Shown: in pieces, positions 41,014 to 49,042 of the stretch | Position numbering within the stretch: position 1 is the first letter of the stretch | Layout of the letters: each line of letters starts with the position of its first letter | Assembly (NCBI RefSeq): GCF_021398715.1 | Contig: NZ_CP090347.1 | Location: 1,674,001-1,738,000, forward strand | Reading direction: 5' to 3' | DNA from: Microbacterium binotii | Lineage (GTDB): Bacteria; Actinomycetota; Actinomycetes; Actinomycetales; Microbacteriaceae | DNA: 64,000 nt | Position numbers and translations under genes: made by a program | Notes under the pieces: model-generated | What the model was told of the DNA's origin: nothing | What the model saw: only the letters and a program-made list of their open reading frames with translations | Database searches by the model: none

Positions 41014-41978
41014 GACGCACCTTCTTTCTCGGAGGCGGGGCGTTCGCCCGCAAGCAGCAGGTACAGCACAGCCATCCGCACGGATACGCCGTTGGTGACC
41101 TGCTCGAGCACCGTGGATCGCGGCGAATCCGCCGCCGCAGCGGAGATCTCCAGCCCGCGGTTCATCGGCCCAGGGTGCATGACAATGCTATCGGCCGGCA
41201 GGGCGTCGAGACGCTCGCCGTCCAGTCCCCACGCTCGCGCGTACTCGCGCTCGGTCGGGAAATACGCCGCATTCATCCGCTCGAGCTGGATGCGCAGCAT
41301 CATGAGCGCATCGGGACCGTCGGCGATGGCACGGTCGAGGTCGTATTCGATCGCTGCCGGCCACGCCGACACATCCTGCGGGATGAGGGTCGGCGGCCCG
41401 ACGAGAGTGATCCGCGCGCCGAGCGTGTGCAGCAACCACACGTTGGAGCGTGCGACGCGCGAGTGGAGGATGTCACCGACGATCGCGACGGACACCCCGG
41501 ACAGGTCGCGGCCCCGACTGTCAGCACCGAACAGACGCTTGCGCAGTGTGAACGCGTCCAGCAGTGCCTGCGTCGGATGCTCGTGGGTCCCGTCGCCGGC
41601 GTTCACCACGCCGGCGGTGATCCAGCCGCTCGTGGCGAGGGTGCGAGGAGCCCCGGATGCGCCGTGACGGATGACGACGGCGTCCGCTCCCATGGCCTGC
41701 AGCGTCTGGGCGGTGTCCTGCAGGGACTCCCCCTTGGAGACGCTCGAGCCCTTGGCCGAGAAGTTGATGACGTCAGCGGACAGGCGCTTCGCCGCCGCTT
41801 CGAAGGAAATCCGGGTGCGCGTCGAGTCCTCGAAGAAGAGGTTCACCACCGTCTTGCCGCGCAGCGTCGGCAGCTTCTTGATCTCGCGCTGCTGCGTATC
41901 CGCCATGTCTTCTGCGACGTCGAGGATGCGGAGGGCCTGCTCGCGGCCGAGCGTGCGGGTGTCGAGGAGGTTCCTCAT
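41010..41978 (-). CDS. pyrB: aspartate carbamoyltransferase catalytic subunit
   Basis: 322 residues. [19 protein letters not shown] is the carbamoyl phosphate-binding signature with the STRT motif; the [16 protein letters not shown] loop binds aspartate. It commits carbamoyl phosphate to pyrimidines. No pyrI regulatory subunit is adjacent, so control is by PyrR. It overlaps pyrR by 4 bp. Confidence 0.97.
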   Translation of the reverse strand: MRNLLDTRTLGREQALRILDVAEDMADTQQREIKKLPTLRGKTVVNLFFEDSTRTRISFEAAAKRLSADVINFSAKGSSVSKGESLQDTAQTLQAMGADAVVIRHGASGAPRTLATSGWITAGVVNAGDGTHEHPTQALLDAFTLRKRLFGADSRGRDLSGVSVAIVGDILHSRVARSNVWLLHTLGARITLVGPPTLIPQDVSAWPAAIEYDLDRAIADGPDALMMLRIQLERMNAAYFPTEREYARAWGLDGERLDALPADSIVMHPGPMNRGLEISAAAADSPRSTVLEQVTNGVSVRMAVLYLLLAGERPASEKEGAS

Positions 41979-42505
41979 GACTCGATCGTCACCTCTTCGA
42001 CGCCGTCGGTCTCGGCGAGGCGGACGTTGACGCGCTCGTCGCGTGCGCTCGGCAGGTTCTTGCCGACGAAGTCGGGGCGGATCGGAAGCTCCCGATGACC
42101 CCGGTCGATCAGGGCGGCCAACCGCACCGCGGCGGGGCGTCCGATGTCCTGCAGCGCGTCGAGAGCGGCCCGGATGCTCCGGCCCGAGAAGAGCACGTCG
42201 TCGACGAGGACGATCGTGCGGTGGTCGATGCCGCCCGCGGGGATGTCGGTTCGGTGCGGCGCCCGGGTGGGGTTGCTGGCGAGGTCGTCGCGGTACATCG
42301 TGACATCGAGGGCGCCCACGGGCACCGGTACGCCGCCGAAGTCGGACACGAGGGCGCCGATGCGACGGGCCAGCGGCACCCCTCGCGTCGGGATACCGAG
42401 GATCACCAGCCCCTCCGGACCGCGGTTGGACTCCAGGATCTCGTGGGAGATCCGAGTCAGGGCCCTGGCGATGTCGGCCTCATGCAGCACGGTTCGCGTG
42501 CTCAT
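41975..42505 (-). CDS. pyrR: bifunctional pyr operon regulator/uracil phosphoribosyltransferase
   Basis: 176 residues. The PRPP motif [20 protein letters not shown] and the flexible loop are typical PyrR. It binds pyr mRNA with UMP or UTP and also forms UMP from uracil. ATG 42505 was chosen because GGGAG lies six bases upstream; eight in-frame residues further upstream are Arg-rich and unsupported. A PyrR-type RNA loop directly precedes this ribosome binding site, implying autogenous translational control of the whole operon. Confidence 0.95.
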   Translation of the reverse strand: MSTRTVLHEADIARALTRISHEILESNRGPEGLVILGIPTRGVPLARRIGALVSDFGGVPVPVGALDVTMYRDDLASNPTRAPHRTDIPAGGIDHRTIVLVDDVLFSGRSIRAALDALQDIGRPAAVRLAALIDRGHRELPIRPDFVGKNLPSARDERVNVRLAETDGVEEVTIES

Positions 42506-42518
42506 CCGCCGCTCCCTT

Positions 42519-42540
42519 CTCCGCCTCACAGGACGGGGTT
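42519..42540 (-). promoter_or_regulatory. candidate PyrR-binding RNA loop in the pyrR leader
   Basis: On the mRNA the bases UCCUGUGAGG (42533-42524) match the conserved loop UCCNGNGAGG of PyrR-binding hairpins exactly, preceded by CCG and followed by CGG that can pair as the top of the stem. It ends about ten bases before the ribosome binding site of pyrR. In mycobacteria such a site works by blocking translation, so the same is inferred here. Confidence 0.7.
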
Positions 42541-42563
42541 AAAGGTTGCTGTGGTTTGCATAC

Positions 42564-42569
42564 AGCCTA
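42564..42569 (-). promoter_or_regulatory. -10 element of the pyr operon
   Basis: TAGGCT on the minus strand predicts a start near 42557 and a leader of about 50 bases that includes the PyrR loop. A -35 match is not obvious. Confidence 0.45.
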
Positions 42570-42610
42570 TCCCAGACAGCCGGCTCCGCGCCCGGCGGCG
42601 CGGACGCTGT

Positions 42611-42616
42611 TAGGCT
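42611..42616 (+). promoter_or_regulatory. -10 element of the mevalonate operon
   Basis: TAGGCT, with ATG 42630 about 7 bases after the predicted start of transcription. It lies back to back with the pyr promoter, within about 45 bp. Confidence 0.4.
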
Positions 42617-42629
42617 CGCGTGCGTTCCT

Positions 42630-43622
42630 ATGACCAGTTCTTCCGCCCGTCCCGCGCGCCCATCCGATGCGCCGGCGACGCCGACCCCCACTGCTGCAGC
42701 GAGCGGGCGGGCATCCGGCAAGGCGATCCTCCTCGGCGAGCACGCCGTCGTCTACCGACGGCCGGCACTTGCCATCCCGCTCTCCGCGCTTCAGGTACGG
42801 GCCGAGGTCCGCCGGTCGAGCGGTCCGAGCCATCTGCACAGCGATCTGTACGACGGACCTCTGACCGCAGCCCCCGCACGCCTGGGCCCCACCGCCATGG
42901 CTGCCGCGGCAGCGCTCGAAGCGGTCGGTGCCGCCGGTGAGTCGATCGATCTCCGCATCGCGAGCGACCTGCCGGCCGAGCGCGGTGTCGGATCCTCCGC
43001 CGCCGTCGCCGCTGCCGTCGTGCGCGCCGTGGCCGCCGCGTTCGGTACCGACCTGGATGCCGCGGCCGAGCACGACGTGATCCAGCGGGCCGAGCGTGTC
43101 GCTCACGTGTCACCGAGCGGTCTCGACGCACACGCCGTGCGCGCCGACGCACCGATCTGGTTCGAGGACGGTGCCGTGTCACCCGTCGCCGTGGCCGCCC
43201 CCCTCACCTTCGTGATCGCCGACACCGGCGTCGCCGGCCGCACGAGGGAAGCCGTCGCCTATGTCCGCAGGCGTCACGATGAAGACCCGCAGGGCACGAC
43301 GGTTCTGCTCGACGAACTGGGCGAGCTGACCCGCGAGGCGCGCACGCACCTCGCGACCGGCGATGCCCGGAGTCTGGGTGCCGTCATGGACCGGGGTCAC
43401 GCGACGCTGGATCTCCTGGGTGTGGGCGACCCGTCACTCGATGAACTCGCGGCCACGGCGCGCGCGCACGGCGCCTGGGGAGCGAAACTGACCGGCGGAG
43501 GGCGGGGCGGATGCGTCCTCGTGCTGATCCGCGACGACAAGAGCGCCGCCGAGGTCGCCGGCGCCCTGCGCGGCGCGGGAGCGGCCGCGACCTGGACCAC
43601 CACGGTGGAGGCGACGACATGA
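42630..43622 (+). CDS. mvk: mevalonate kinase
   Basis: 330 residues, GHMP kinase. GKAILLGEHAVVYRRPALAI holds the first substrate motif, PAERGVGSSAAVAAAVVRA the ATP-binding loop and GAWGAKLTGGGRGGCVLVLI the C-terminal motif. It phosphorylates mevalonate. First gene of a six-gene plus-strand operon; an N-terminal Ser/Ala/Pro-rich stretch of about 28 residues precedes the fold. ATG 42630 has little leader sequence and no clear ribosome site. Its stop overlaps mvaD by 4 bp. Confidence 0.93.
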   Translation: MTSSSARPARPSDAPATPTPTAAASGRASGKAILLGEHAVVYRRPALAIPLSALQVRAEVRRSSGPSHLHSDLYDGPLTAAPARLGPTAMAAAAALEAVGAAGESIDLRIASDLPAERGVGSSAAVAAAVVRAVAAAFGTDLDAAAEHDVIQRAERVAHVSPSGLDAHAVRADAPIWFEDGAVSPVAVAAPLTFVIADTGVAGRTREAVAYVRRRHDEDPQGTTVLLDELGELTREARTHLATGDARSLGAVMDRGHATLDLLGVGDPSLDELAATARAHGAWGAKLTGGGRGGCVLVLIRDDKSAAEVAGALRGAGAAATWTTTVEATT

Positions 43623-44587
43623 CAGAGGCCCGCGCGACCGCGCATCCGAACATCGCTCTGGTGAAGTACTGGGGCAAAGCCCACGCGGCGCTCAACCTGC
43701 CGGCCACCGGCAGCCTGTCGATGACGCTCGGCGTGTTCCCCACGACCACCACCGTCGTGGTGGACGACACGTTGGACGCCGACGTCTTCGTGCTGAACGG
43801 CCGCGAGCAGACGGGGATCCCCGCCGAGCGCACCGCACGCTTCCTCGATCTCGTAAGAGAGCTGTCCGGCTCTGCTCTACGTGCCCGTGTGGAGTCCCAC
43901 AACACCGTGCCGTCCGCTGCGGGGCTCGCGTCCTCCGCCGCCGGCTTCGCCGCACTCGCCGGCGCCGCCGCATCCGCCTTCGGACTGCAGCTGAGCGCGA
44001 GGGAGCTCAGCCGCCTCGCCCGTCGCGGTTCGGGTTCCGCCGCGCGTTCCGTCTTCGGCGGCTTCGCCCTCTGGCACGCGGGCGACGACGAGCAGTCGTA
44101 CGCGGAACCGCTACCGGCGCCCGCGGATCTCGCGATGGTCGTCGCGATCGTGGACAGCGGCGAGAAGCAGGTCTCCAGCCGGGAGGCGATGCGCCGCACG
44201 GCGGATACCTCGCCCTTCTACCCCGCGTGGGTCTCCTCGACCGCGGCGACGCTCGAGGAAGCGCGTCGCGCATGCGTCGAGGGCGACGTCGCGCAGCTCG
44301 GACGCCTCACCGAGAACAACGCGCTTCGGATGCACGCCGTGATCCAGGCCTCGGCCCCGTCCATCCGCTACCTCTCGCCGACGAGCATCGCGCTCTTCGA
44401 CCGCGTGGCGGCGCTGCGCGACGCGGGCCTGGAGTCGTACGCGACGGCGGACGCGGGCCCGAACGTCGTCGCCCTGTGCCGCGCCGCGGATGCCGAGGCC
44501 GTCGCGGGCGAGCTCGGCGCGTTGGCCGAGACCGTCATCGCACTGCCCGGGCCCGGGCTGGTGGTCGGCGGAAGGTCCGTCGGATGA
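43619..44587 (+). CDS. mvaD: diphosphomevalonate decarboxylase
   Basis: 322 residues, GHMP superfamily. ATAHPNIALVKYWGKAHAAL is the signature start; SAAGLASSAAGFAALAGAA the phosphate loop and RRGSGSAARSVFGGFALW the substrate Ser region. It converts mevalonate diphosphate to isopentenyl diphosphate with loss of CO2 and use of ATP. ATG overlaps the mvk stop; its own stop overlaps pmk by 4 bp. Confidence 0.94.
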   Translation: MTEARATAHPNIALVKYWGKAHAALNLPATGSLSMTLGVFPTTTTVVVDDTLDADVFVLNGREQTGIPAERTARFLDLVRELSGSALRARVESHNTVPSAAGLASSAAGFAALAGAAASAFGLQLSARELSRLARRGSGSAARSVFGGFALWHAGDDEQSYAEPLPAPADLAMVVAIVDSGEKQVSSREAMRRTADTSPFYPAWVSSTAATLEEARRACVEGDVAQLGRLTENNALRMHAVIQASAPSIRYLSPTSIALFDRVAALRDAGLESYATADAGPNVVALCRAADAEAVAGELGALAETVIALPGPGLVVGGRSVG

Positions 44588-45675
44588 CCGCCTCGATCAT
44601 CGTCCGATCGCCGGGCAAGCTGTTCATCGCGGGTGAGTACGCGGTCGTGACTCCCGGAGAGCCCGCCGTGCTCGTCGCCGTCGATCGCTACCTGACGGTC
44701 CGTCTCACCCCCAGCGCGGACTCCGGAAGCGTTCACTCGCCCGAGTTCGGCCGCACTCCGCTGGTTTGGGGTCGTGCGGGCGATGGACTGACGATCGATG
44801 CCGAGCACCATCCGTACGAGTACGTGCTCGCAGCCATCACACTCGCCGAACGTCTGCGTTCGGAGCGCGGGCTGTCGGCGCGCTACTACGATCTGCGCAT
44901 CGACAGTGGACTCGACGACGCCTCCGGCCGGAAATTCGGTCTCGGATCGTCCGCGGCGGTCACGATCGCGACGATCCGGGCGATCGACGAGTTCTACGGG
45001 TTCGGCCTGTCCCGGCGCGACGCGTACCGCCTCGCCCTGTTGGCCACCATCCAGGTCGCGCCGCAGGCATCGGGTGGCGACCTCGCCGCCAGCGCATTCG
45101 GCGGTTGGATCTCCTACCGCTCGCCCGACCGAGAGGTGCTTCGGGCGGCCCTCCAGACGGAGGCCTCCGTCGCCGATCTGCTGGCATCGCGCGGGTGGGA
45201 GCCACTGGACATCACCCGCCTCGCGCCGCCCTCATCCCTCCGCTTCCTCGTCGGATGGACCGGTCGCCCCGCATCCACCGCGCGGCTCGTCGACGCGGTG
45301 CGGGACGGATCGGGCGCCATGGACTACCCGGCGTTCCTGCTCGACTCCCGCGCGTGCGTGACGGAGCTGGCACGCGCGCTCGCCCACGGCGACGACGTCG
45401 CCACGCTCGGCGCCGTCCGGCGGGCTCGGCGGCTGCTGCGACGCCTCGGACGAAGCGCCGGCGTCGCCATCGAGACGGACGCGCTCGCCGCGCTCTGCGA
45501 CACCGCCGAGGCGGCGGGGGCCGCGGCGAAATCGTCGGGCGCCGGCGGGGGCGACTGCGGAATCGTCCTGGCTCCCGAAGACGCCGACATCGCCGGCATG
45601 CTCCGCGACTGGGAGGAGCGCGACATCCGTCACCTGACGCTGTCGGTGTCGCCCGCCGAGGGAGGTGCACCGTGA
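44584..45675 (+). CDS. phosphomevalonate kinase
   Basis: 363 residues, GHMP kinase of the bacterial PMK type. RSPGKLFIAGEYAVVTPGEPAVLVAVD opens the fold, KFGLGSSAAVTIATIRAI is the ATP loop and KSSGAGGGDCGIVLAPE the C-terminal motif. It makes mevalonate diphosphate. Coupled on both sides by 4-bp overlaps. Confidence 0.92.
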   Translation: MTASIIVRSPGKLFIAGEYAVVTPGEPAVLVAVDRYLTVRLTPSADSGSVHSPEFGRTPLVWGRAGDGLTIDAEHHPYEYVLAAITLAERLRSERGLSARYYDLRIDSGLDDASGRKFGLGSSAAVTIATIRAIDEFYGFGLSRRDAYRLALLATIQVAPQASGGDLAASAFGGWISYRSPDREVLRAALQTEASVADLLASRGWEPLDITRLAPPSSLRFLVGWTGRPASTARLVDAVRDGSGAMDYPAFLLDSRACVTELARALAHGDDVATLGAVRRARRLLRRLGRSAGVAIETDALAALCDTAEAAGAAAKSSGAGGGDCGIVLAPEDADIAGMLRDWEERDIRHLTLSVSPAEGGAP

Positions 45676-46760
45676 GCGCCGCGGATCGCAAGGACGACCA
45701 CGTCCGGCTCGCCGCCGCTCAGCATCCGCTCGTGGCCGGGAACGGCTTCGACGATGTCCGCTTCCTGCATCACGCGCTCTCCGGCATCGACGCATCCGAT
45801 GTCACGCTGGACACCGAGGTGGCCGGGCTGCAGTGGTCCACGCCGTTCTACATCAACGCGATGACCGGCGGCAGCGCGCGCACGGGCGAGATCAATCGTG
45901 CGCTCGCGACCGCGGCCGCAGCAGCGCGTGTGCCGATCGCCTCCGGCTCGATGAGTGTCGCACTCGACGACCCGGATGCCGCCGCGACGTTCCGCGTGCT
46001 GCGTGAGGAGAATCCGGACGGACTGCTGTTCGCCAACATCGGTATCGAACGATCGGCTGACGACGCCCGCCGGGCGATCGACCTCATCGATGCCGACGCG
46101 CTGCAGATCCACGTCAATGCCGTGCAGGAGATCGTGATGCCGGAGGGCGGGCGCTCCTTCGGCCACTGGGTCACGTCGCTGGAGCGCATCGTCGCGGCGG
46201 TGGACGTCCCCGTCGTCGTCAAAGAGGTCGGGTTCGGTTTCAGCCGACGCACGCTCTCCGTCCTCGGGGACATCGGGGTCTCCGCCGCGGACGTCGCCGG
46301 TCGCGGCGGCACGGACTTCGTGCAGATCGAGAACGCACGCCGAGCCGACGCGGATTTCGGCTATCTGGCCGGATGGGGGCAGAGCGCCGTCGAGTGTCTG
46401 CTCGACGCGCCGTCCGACGCGCCCCCGTTGCTCGCGTCCGGAGGAGTACGCACACCCCTCGACGTCGTCCGGGGCCTCGCCCTCGGCGCAGGAGCCGTCG
46501 GCGTCTCCGGCACTTTCCTGCGGATCGTGCTCGACGGGGGCACGGATGCCCTGTCCGCCGCGCTCGATGCGTGGAAGACACAGCTCCGAGCCCTCCTGAC
46601 CGTTCTCGGTGCGCGCTCCAGTGCGGACCTGGTCATGACGGATCTGATCATCGGCGGCCAGACCGCCGACTTCGCGCGGTCACGCGCGATCGACATCACC
46701 TCGCTGGCGCATCGCTCCGATGCGCTCGGCGCACCTGGAAGGAGCCGGAATGACCGGTGA
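45672..46760 (+). CDS. fni: isopentenyl-diphosphate delta-isomerase, type 2
   Basis: 362 residues, FMN-dependent TIM barrel. RKDDHVRLAA is the N-terminal motif with an NADPH-side His, PFYINAMTGGSARTGEIN the flavin/substrate loop, and LQIHVNAVQE with QIENARRADADF lines the site. It interconverts IPP and DMAPP. The GTG start has GGAGGTG upstream and overlaps the preceding gene by 4 bp; its end overlaps hmgR by 11 bp. Confidence 0.93.
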   Translation: MSAADRKDDHVRLAAAQHPLVAGNGFDDVRFLHHALSGIDASDVTLDTEVAGLQWSTPFYINAMTGGSARTGEINRALATAAAAARVPIASGSMSVALDDPDAAATFRVLREENPDGLLFANIGIERSADDARRAIDLIDADALQIHVNAVQEIVMPEGGRSFGHWVTSLERIVAAVDVPVVVKEVGFGFSRRTLSVLGDIGVSAADVAGRGGTDFVQIENARRADADFGYLAGWGQSAVECLLDAPSDAPPLLASGGVRTPLDVVRGLALGAGAVGVSGTFLRIVLDGGTDALSAALDAWKTQLRALLTVLGARSSADLVMTDLIIGGQTADFARSRAIDITSLAHRSDALGAPGRSRNDR

Positions 46761-47796
46761 GTTCACTCCCCTGCCCACCCGCTGGGTCGGTCCGCTGCGT
46801 CTGAGCGGCGACGTCGTCGGCGAGCAGGAGGTCCCCCTCGCCACGTACGAGAGCCCCCTCTGGCCCTCTGTCGGGCGCGGCGCGCGCATCTCCCGCCTCA
46901 TAGACGACGGCATCCGGGTGACGGTGGTGGACGAGCGGATGACGCGCTCCTCACTGTTCACGGCCGTCGACGCCGCGACCGCCGTCCGCGCCGGACGCGA
47001 CATCCGCGGTCGCTTCGCCGAACTCGCGGCGACCGTGGCCGCGCAGAGCCGGCACGCTCGGCTCCTCGACGTCGACACCGAAGTCGTCGGCAACCTGCTC
47101 TTCGTGCGCTTCGCCCTGTCGACGGGCGATGCATCCGGACACAACATGGTGACGCTGGCCGCCGAGTCGCTCATGACCCAGATCCTGCAGTGGCATCCCG
47201 AACTGGAGTACGGATCCATATCCGGCAACTACTGCTCCGACAAGAAGGCGACCGCCGTCAACGGCATCCTGGGCCGCGGTCGCAACGTCGTCGCCGACAT
47301 CCTCATCCCCGCTGAGATCGTGGAGGCCCAGTTGCGCTCCACCGCGGCACGGATCGTCGAACTGAACACGCGCAAGAACCTCGTCGGCTCGACGATCGCG
47401 GGAGCCTTGCGCTCGGCCAACGCCCACTACGCCAACATGCTGCTCGCGATCTTCCTCGCCACCGGTCAGGACGCCGCCAACATCGTCGAGGGATCTCAGG
47501 GAATCACCTGGGCCGAGGTCCGCGGCGACGGCGACCTGTACTTCTCGTGCACACTGCCCACCCTGATCGTCGGCACGGTCGGCAACGGCAAAGACCTCCC
47601 GCAGGTCGAGGAGGCCCTCACGCGCCTCGGGTGCCGTGAGGAACGGGAGTCGGGCGAGAACGCCCGCCGACTGGCCGCCCTCGTCGCGGCGACCGTGCTC
47701 TGCGGCGAGCTCTCCCTCCTGGCCGCCCAGACGAACCCCGGAGAACTCATGACCTCCCACCTCCAGCTGGAGCGCAACGGAAAGGCCACGCGATGA
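46750..47796 (+). CDS. hydroxymethylglutaryl-CoA reductase
   Basis: 348 residues, catalytic domain only with no membrane anchor. ATYESPLWPSVGRGARISRL, the DASGHNMVTLAAESL segment and YGSISGNYCSDKKATAVNG give the substrate and NADPH sites, with the catalytic Lys in SDKK. It resembles the class I bacterial reductase of Streptomyces mevalonate clusters. ATG 46750 has GGAAGGAG six bases upstream. Reduces HMG-CoA to mevalonate. Confidence 0.94.
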   Translation: MTGEFTPLPTRWVGPLRLSGDVVGEQEVPLATYESPLWPSVGRGARISRLIDDGIRVTVVDERMTRSSLFTAVDAATAVRAGRDIRGRFAELAATVAAQSRHARLLDVDTEVVGNLLFVRFALSTGDASGHNMVTLAAESLMTQILQWHPELEYGSISGNYCSDKKATAVNGILGRGRNVVADILIPAEIVEAQLRSTAARIVELNTRKNLVGSTIAGALRSANAHYANMLLAIFLATGQDAANIVEGSQGITWAEVRGDGDLYFSCTLPTLIVGTVGNGKDLPQVEEALTRLGCREERESGENARRLAALVAATVLCGELSLLAAQTNPGELMTSHLQLERNGKATR

Positions 47797-48959
47797 CCGC
47801 GCCCCTGATCGGTATCCACGACCTGGCGGTCGCCACCGCCGGCCACGTGCTGGAGCTCGACGACCTGGCGGCGGCGACGGGTGTCGACCCGGGCAAGTTC
47901 CACGTCGGGCTCGGCCAGGATCAGATGAGCGTTCCCGGCCCCGACGAGGACATCGTCACGATGGGTGCGACAGCGGCCCGGCGCATCATCGACCGCCACG
48001 GTGCCGAGGGTATCCGCACCGTCTTCTTCGCGACCGAGTCGGGGGTCGACCAGTCCAAGTCCGCCGGTGTCTGGGTGCACGATCTGCTGGGCCTGCCCTC
48101 GACCAGCCGCGTCATCGAGCTCAAGCAGGCCTGCTACTCCGCGACCGCCGCGCTGCAGGCGGCCGCGGGCCTCGTCGCGCGCGAGCCGGGATCGAAGGTG
48201 CTCGTCATCGCGAGCGACATCGCCCGCTACGAGCTGGACTCCGCTGCCGAGCCCACACAGGGTGCCGGTGCGGTCGCGATGCTCGTCACCGCGGACCCGG
48301 CCCTCATGAGCATCGAACCGGCGACCGGATTGCACACCGCCCACGTCGACGACTTCTGGCGACCCAACGACAGCGTGACCGCCGTCGTCGACGGCAAGCT
48401 GTCCATCGATGCGTATCTCGACGGCTTCGTCGGCGCATGGGATGACTACCGCTCCCACGGCGGAGCGGATGTCGACGAGATCGACGTCTTCACGCACCAC
48501 CAGCCGTTCACGCGGATGGCCGCCAAGGCGCATCGCCGTCTCGCCGAGCACCTGGGAACGGAACTCGCGGAGGACCGCTACCTGCGCTCCACCCTGTACA
48601 ACCGGCGCATCGGCAACTCGTACACGGCGTCGCTGTACTTCGGTCTCGCCGCTCTGCTCGACGGCGACGATGATCTGACCGGCAAGCGCGTGGGCATGTT
48701 CAGCTACGGCTCCGGCAGTGTGAGCGAGTTCTTCGCCGGCGTCGTACAGCCCGGCTACCGCGCACACACCCGCGCCGATGAGACCGCGGAGATGCTCGCC
48801 GCCCGCACTCGAGTGGACGTGCCTGCATACCGTGCCCTGCACGCGGCGGCGCACCTGGGGAGCCGCCAGGACGTGGCCGTGCCGGCACAGTCTCCGTGGC
48901 CGTACCACTTCGCGGGCGTGCGAGGGCGCGCGCGTCAGTACACCGCCGATCAGGCCTGA
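47793..48959 (+). CDS. hydroxymethylglutaryl-CoA synthase
   Basis: 388 residues, thiolase-like fold. Catalytic Cys114 is in ELKQACYSATAAL and the general base Glu82 in ATESGVDQSK; a His site is in DVFTHHQPFTRM and the Ser/Tyr region in RIGNSYTASLYFG. It condenses acetyl-CoA with acetoacetyl-CoA. The operon ends here and contains no thiolase or acetoacetyl-CoA synthase, so that substrate must come from elsewhere. Confidence 0.94.
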   Translation: MTAPLIGIHDLAVATAGHVLELDDLAAATGVDPGKFHVGLGQDQMSVPGPDEDIVTMGATAARRIIDRHGAEGIRTVFFATESGVDQSKSAGVWVHDLLGLPSTSRVIELKQACYSATAALQAAAGLVAREPGSKVLVIASDIARYELDSAAEPTQGAGAVAMLVTADPALMSIEPATGLHTAHVDDFWRPNDSVTAVVDGKLSIDAYLDGFVGAWDDYRSHGGADVDEIDVFTHHQPFTRMAAKAHRRLAEHLGTELAEDRYLRSTLYNRRIGNSYTASLYFGLAALLDGDDDLTGKRVGMFSYGSGSVSEFFAGVVQPGYRAHTRADETAEMLAARTRVDVPAYRALHAAAHLGSRQDVAVPAQSPWPYHFAGVRGRARQYTADQA

Positions 48960-48976
48960 CCCGCCGCACCACGACA

Positions 48977-49022
48977 GCCTCGCTCGACCGCCGTGCAATC
49001 AGCTCCGGCGGACGAGCGAGGC
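48977..49022. terminator. strong bidirectional terminator between the mevalonate operon and namH
   Basis: GCCTCGCTCG (48977-48986) pairs with CGAGCGAGGC (49013-49022), and inside it CCGCCG (48988-48993) with CGGCGG (49006-49011), separated only by an A-A mismatch. The 12-base loop is 48994-49005. It lies 17 bp after the last mevalonate gene and 20 bp beyond the end of the convergent namH. Confidence 0.8.
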
Positions 49023-49042
49023 GAGGCGCAACGCGCTCCGGC

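Noticed and set aside
42630..48959. Mevalonate block as part of a prophage or genomic island with integrase
   Set aside because: No integrase, attachment repeat or phage gene is seen at either end, and it is not next to a tRNA.
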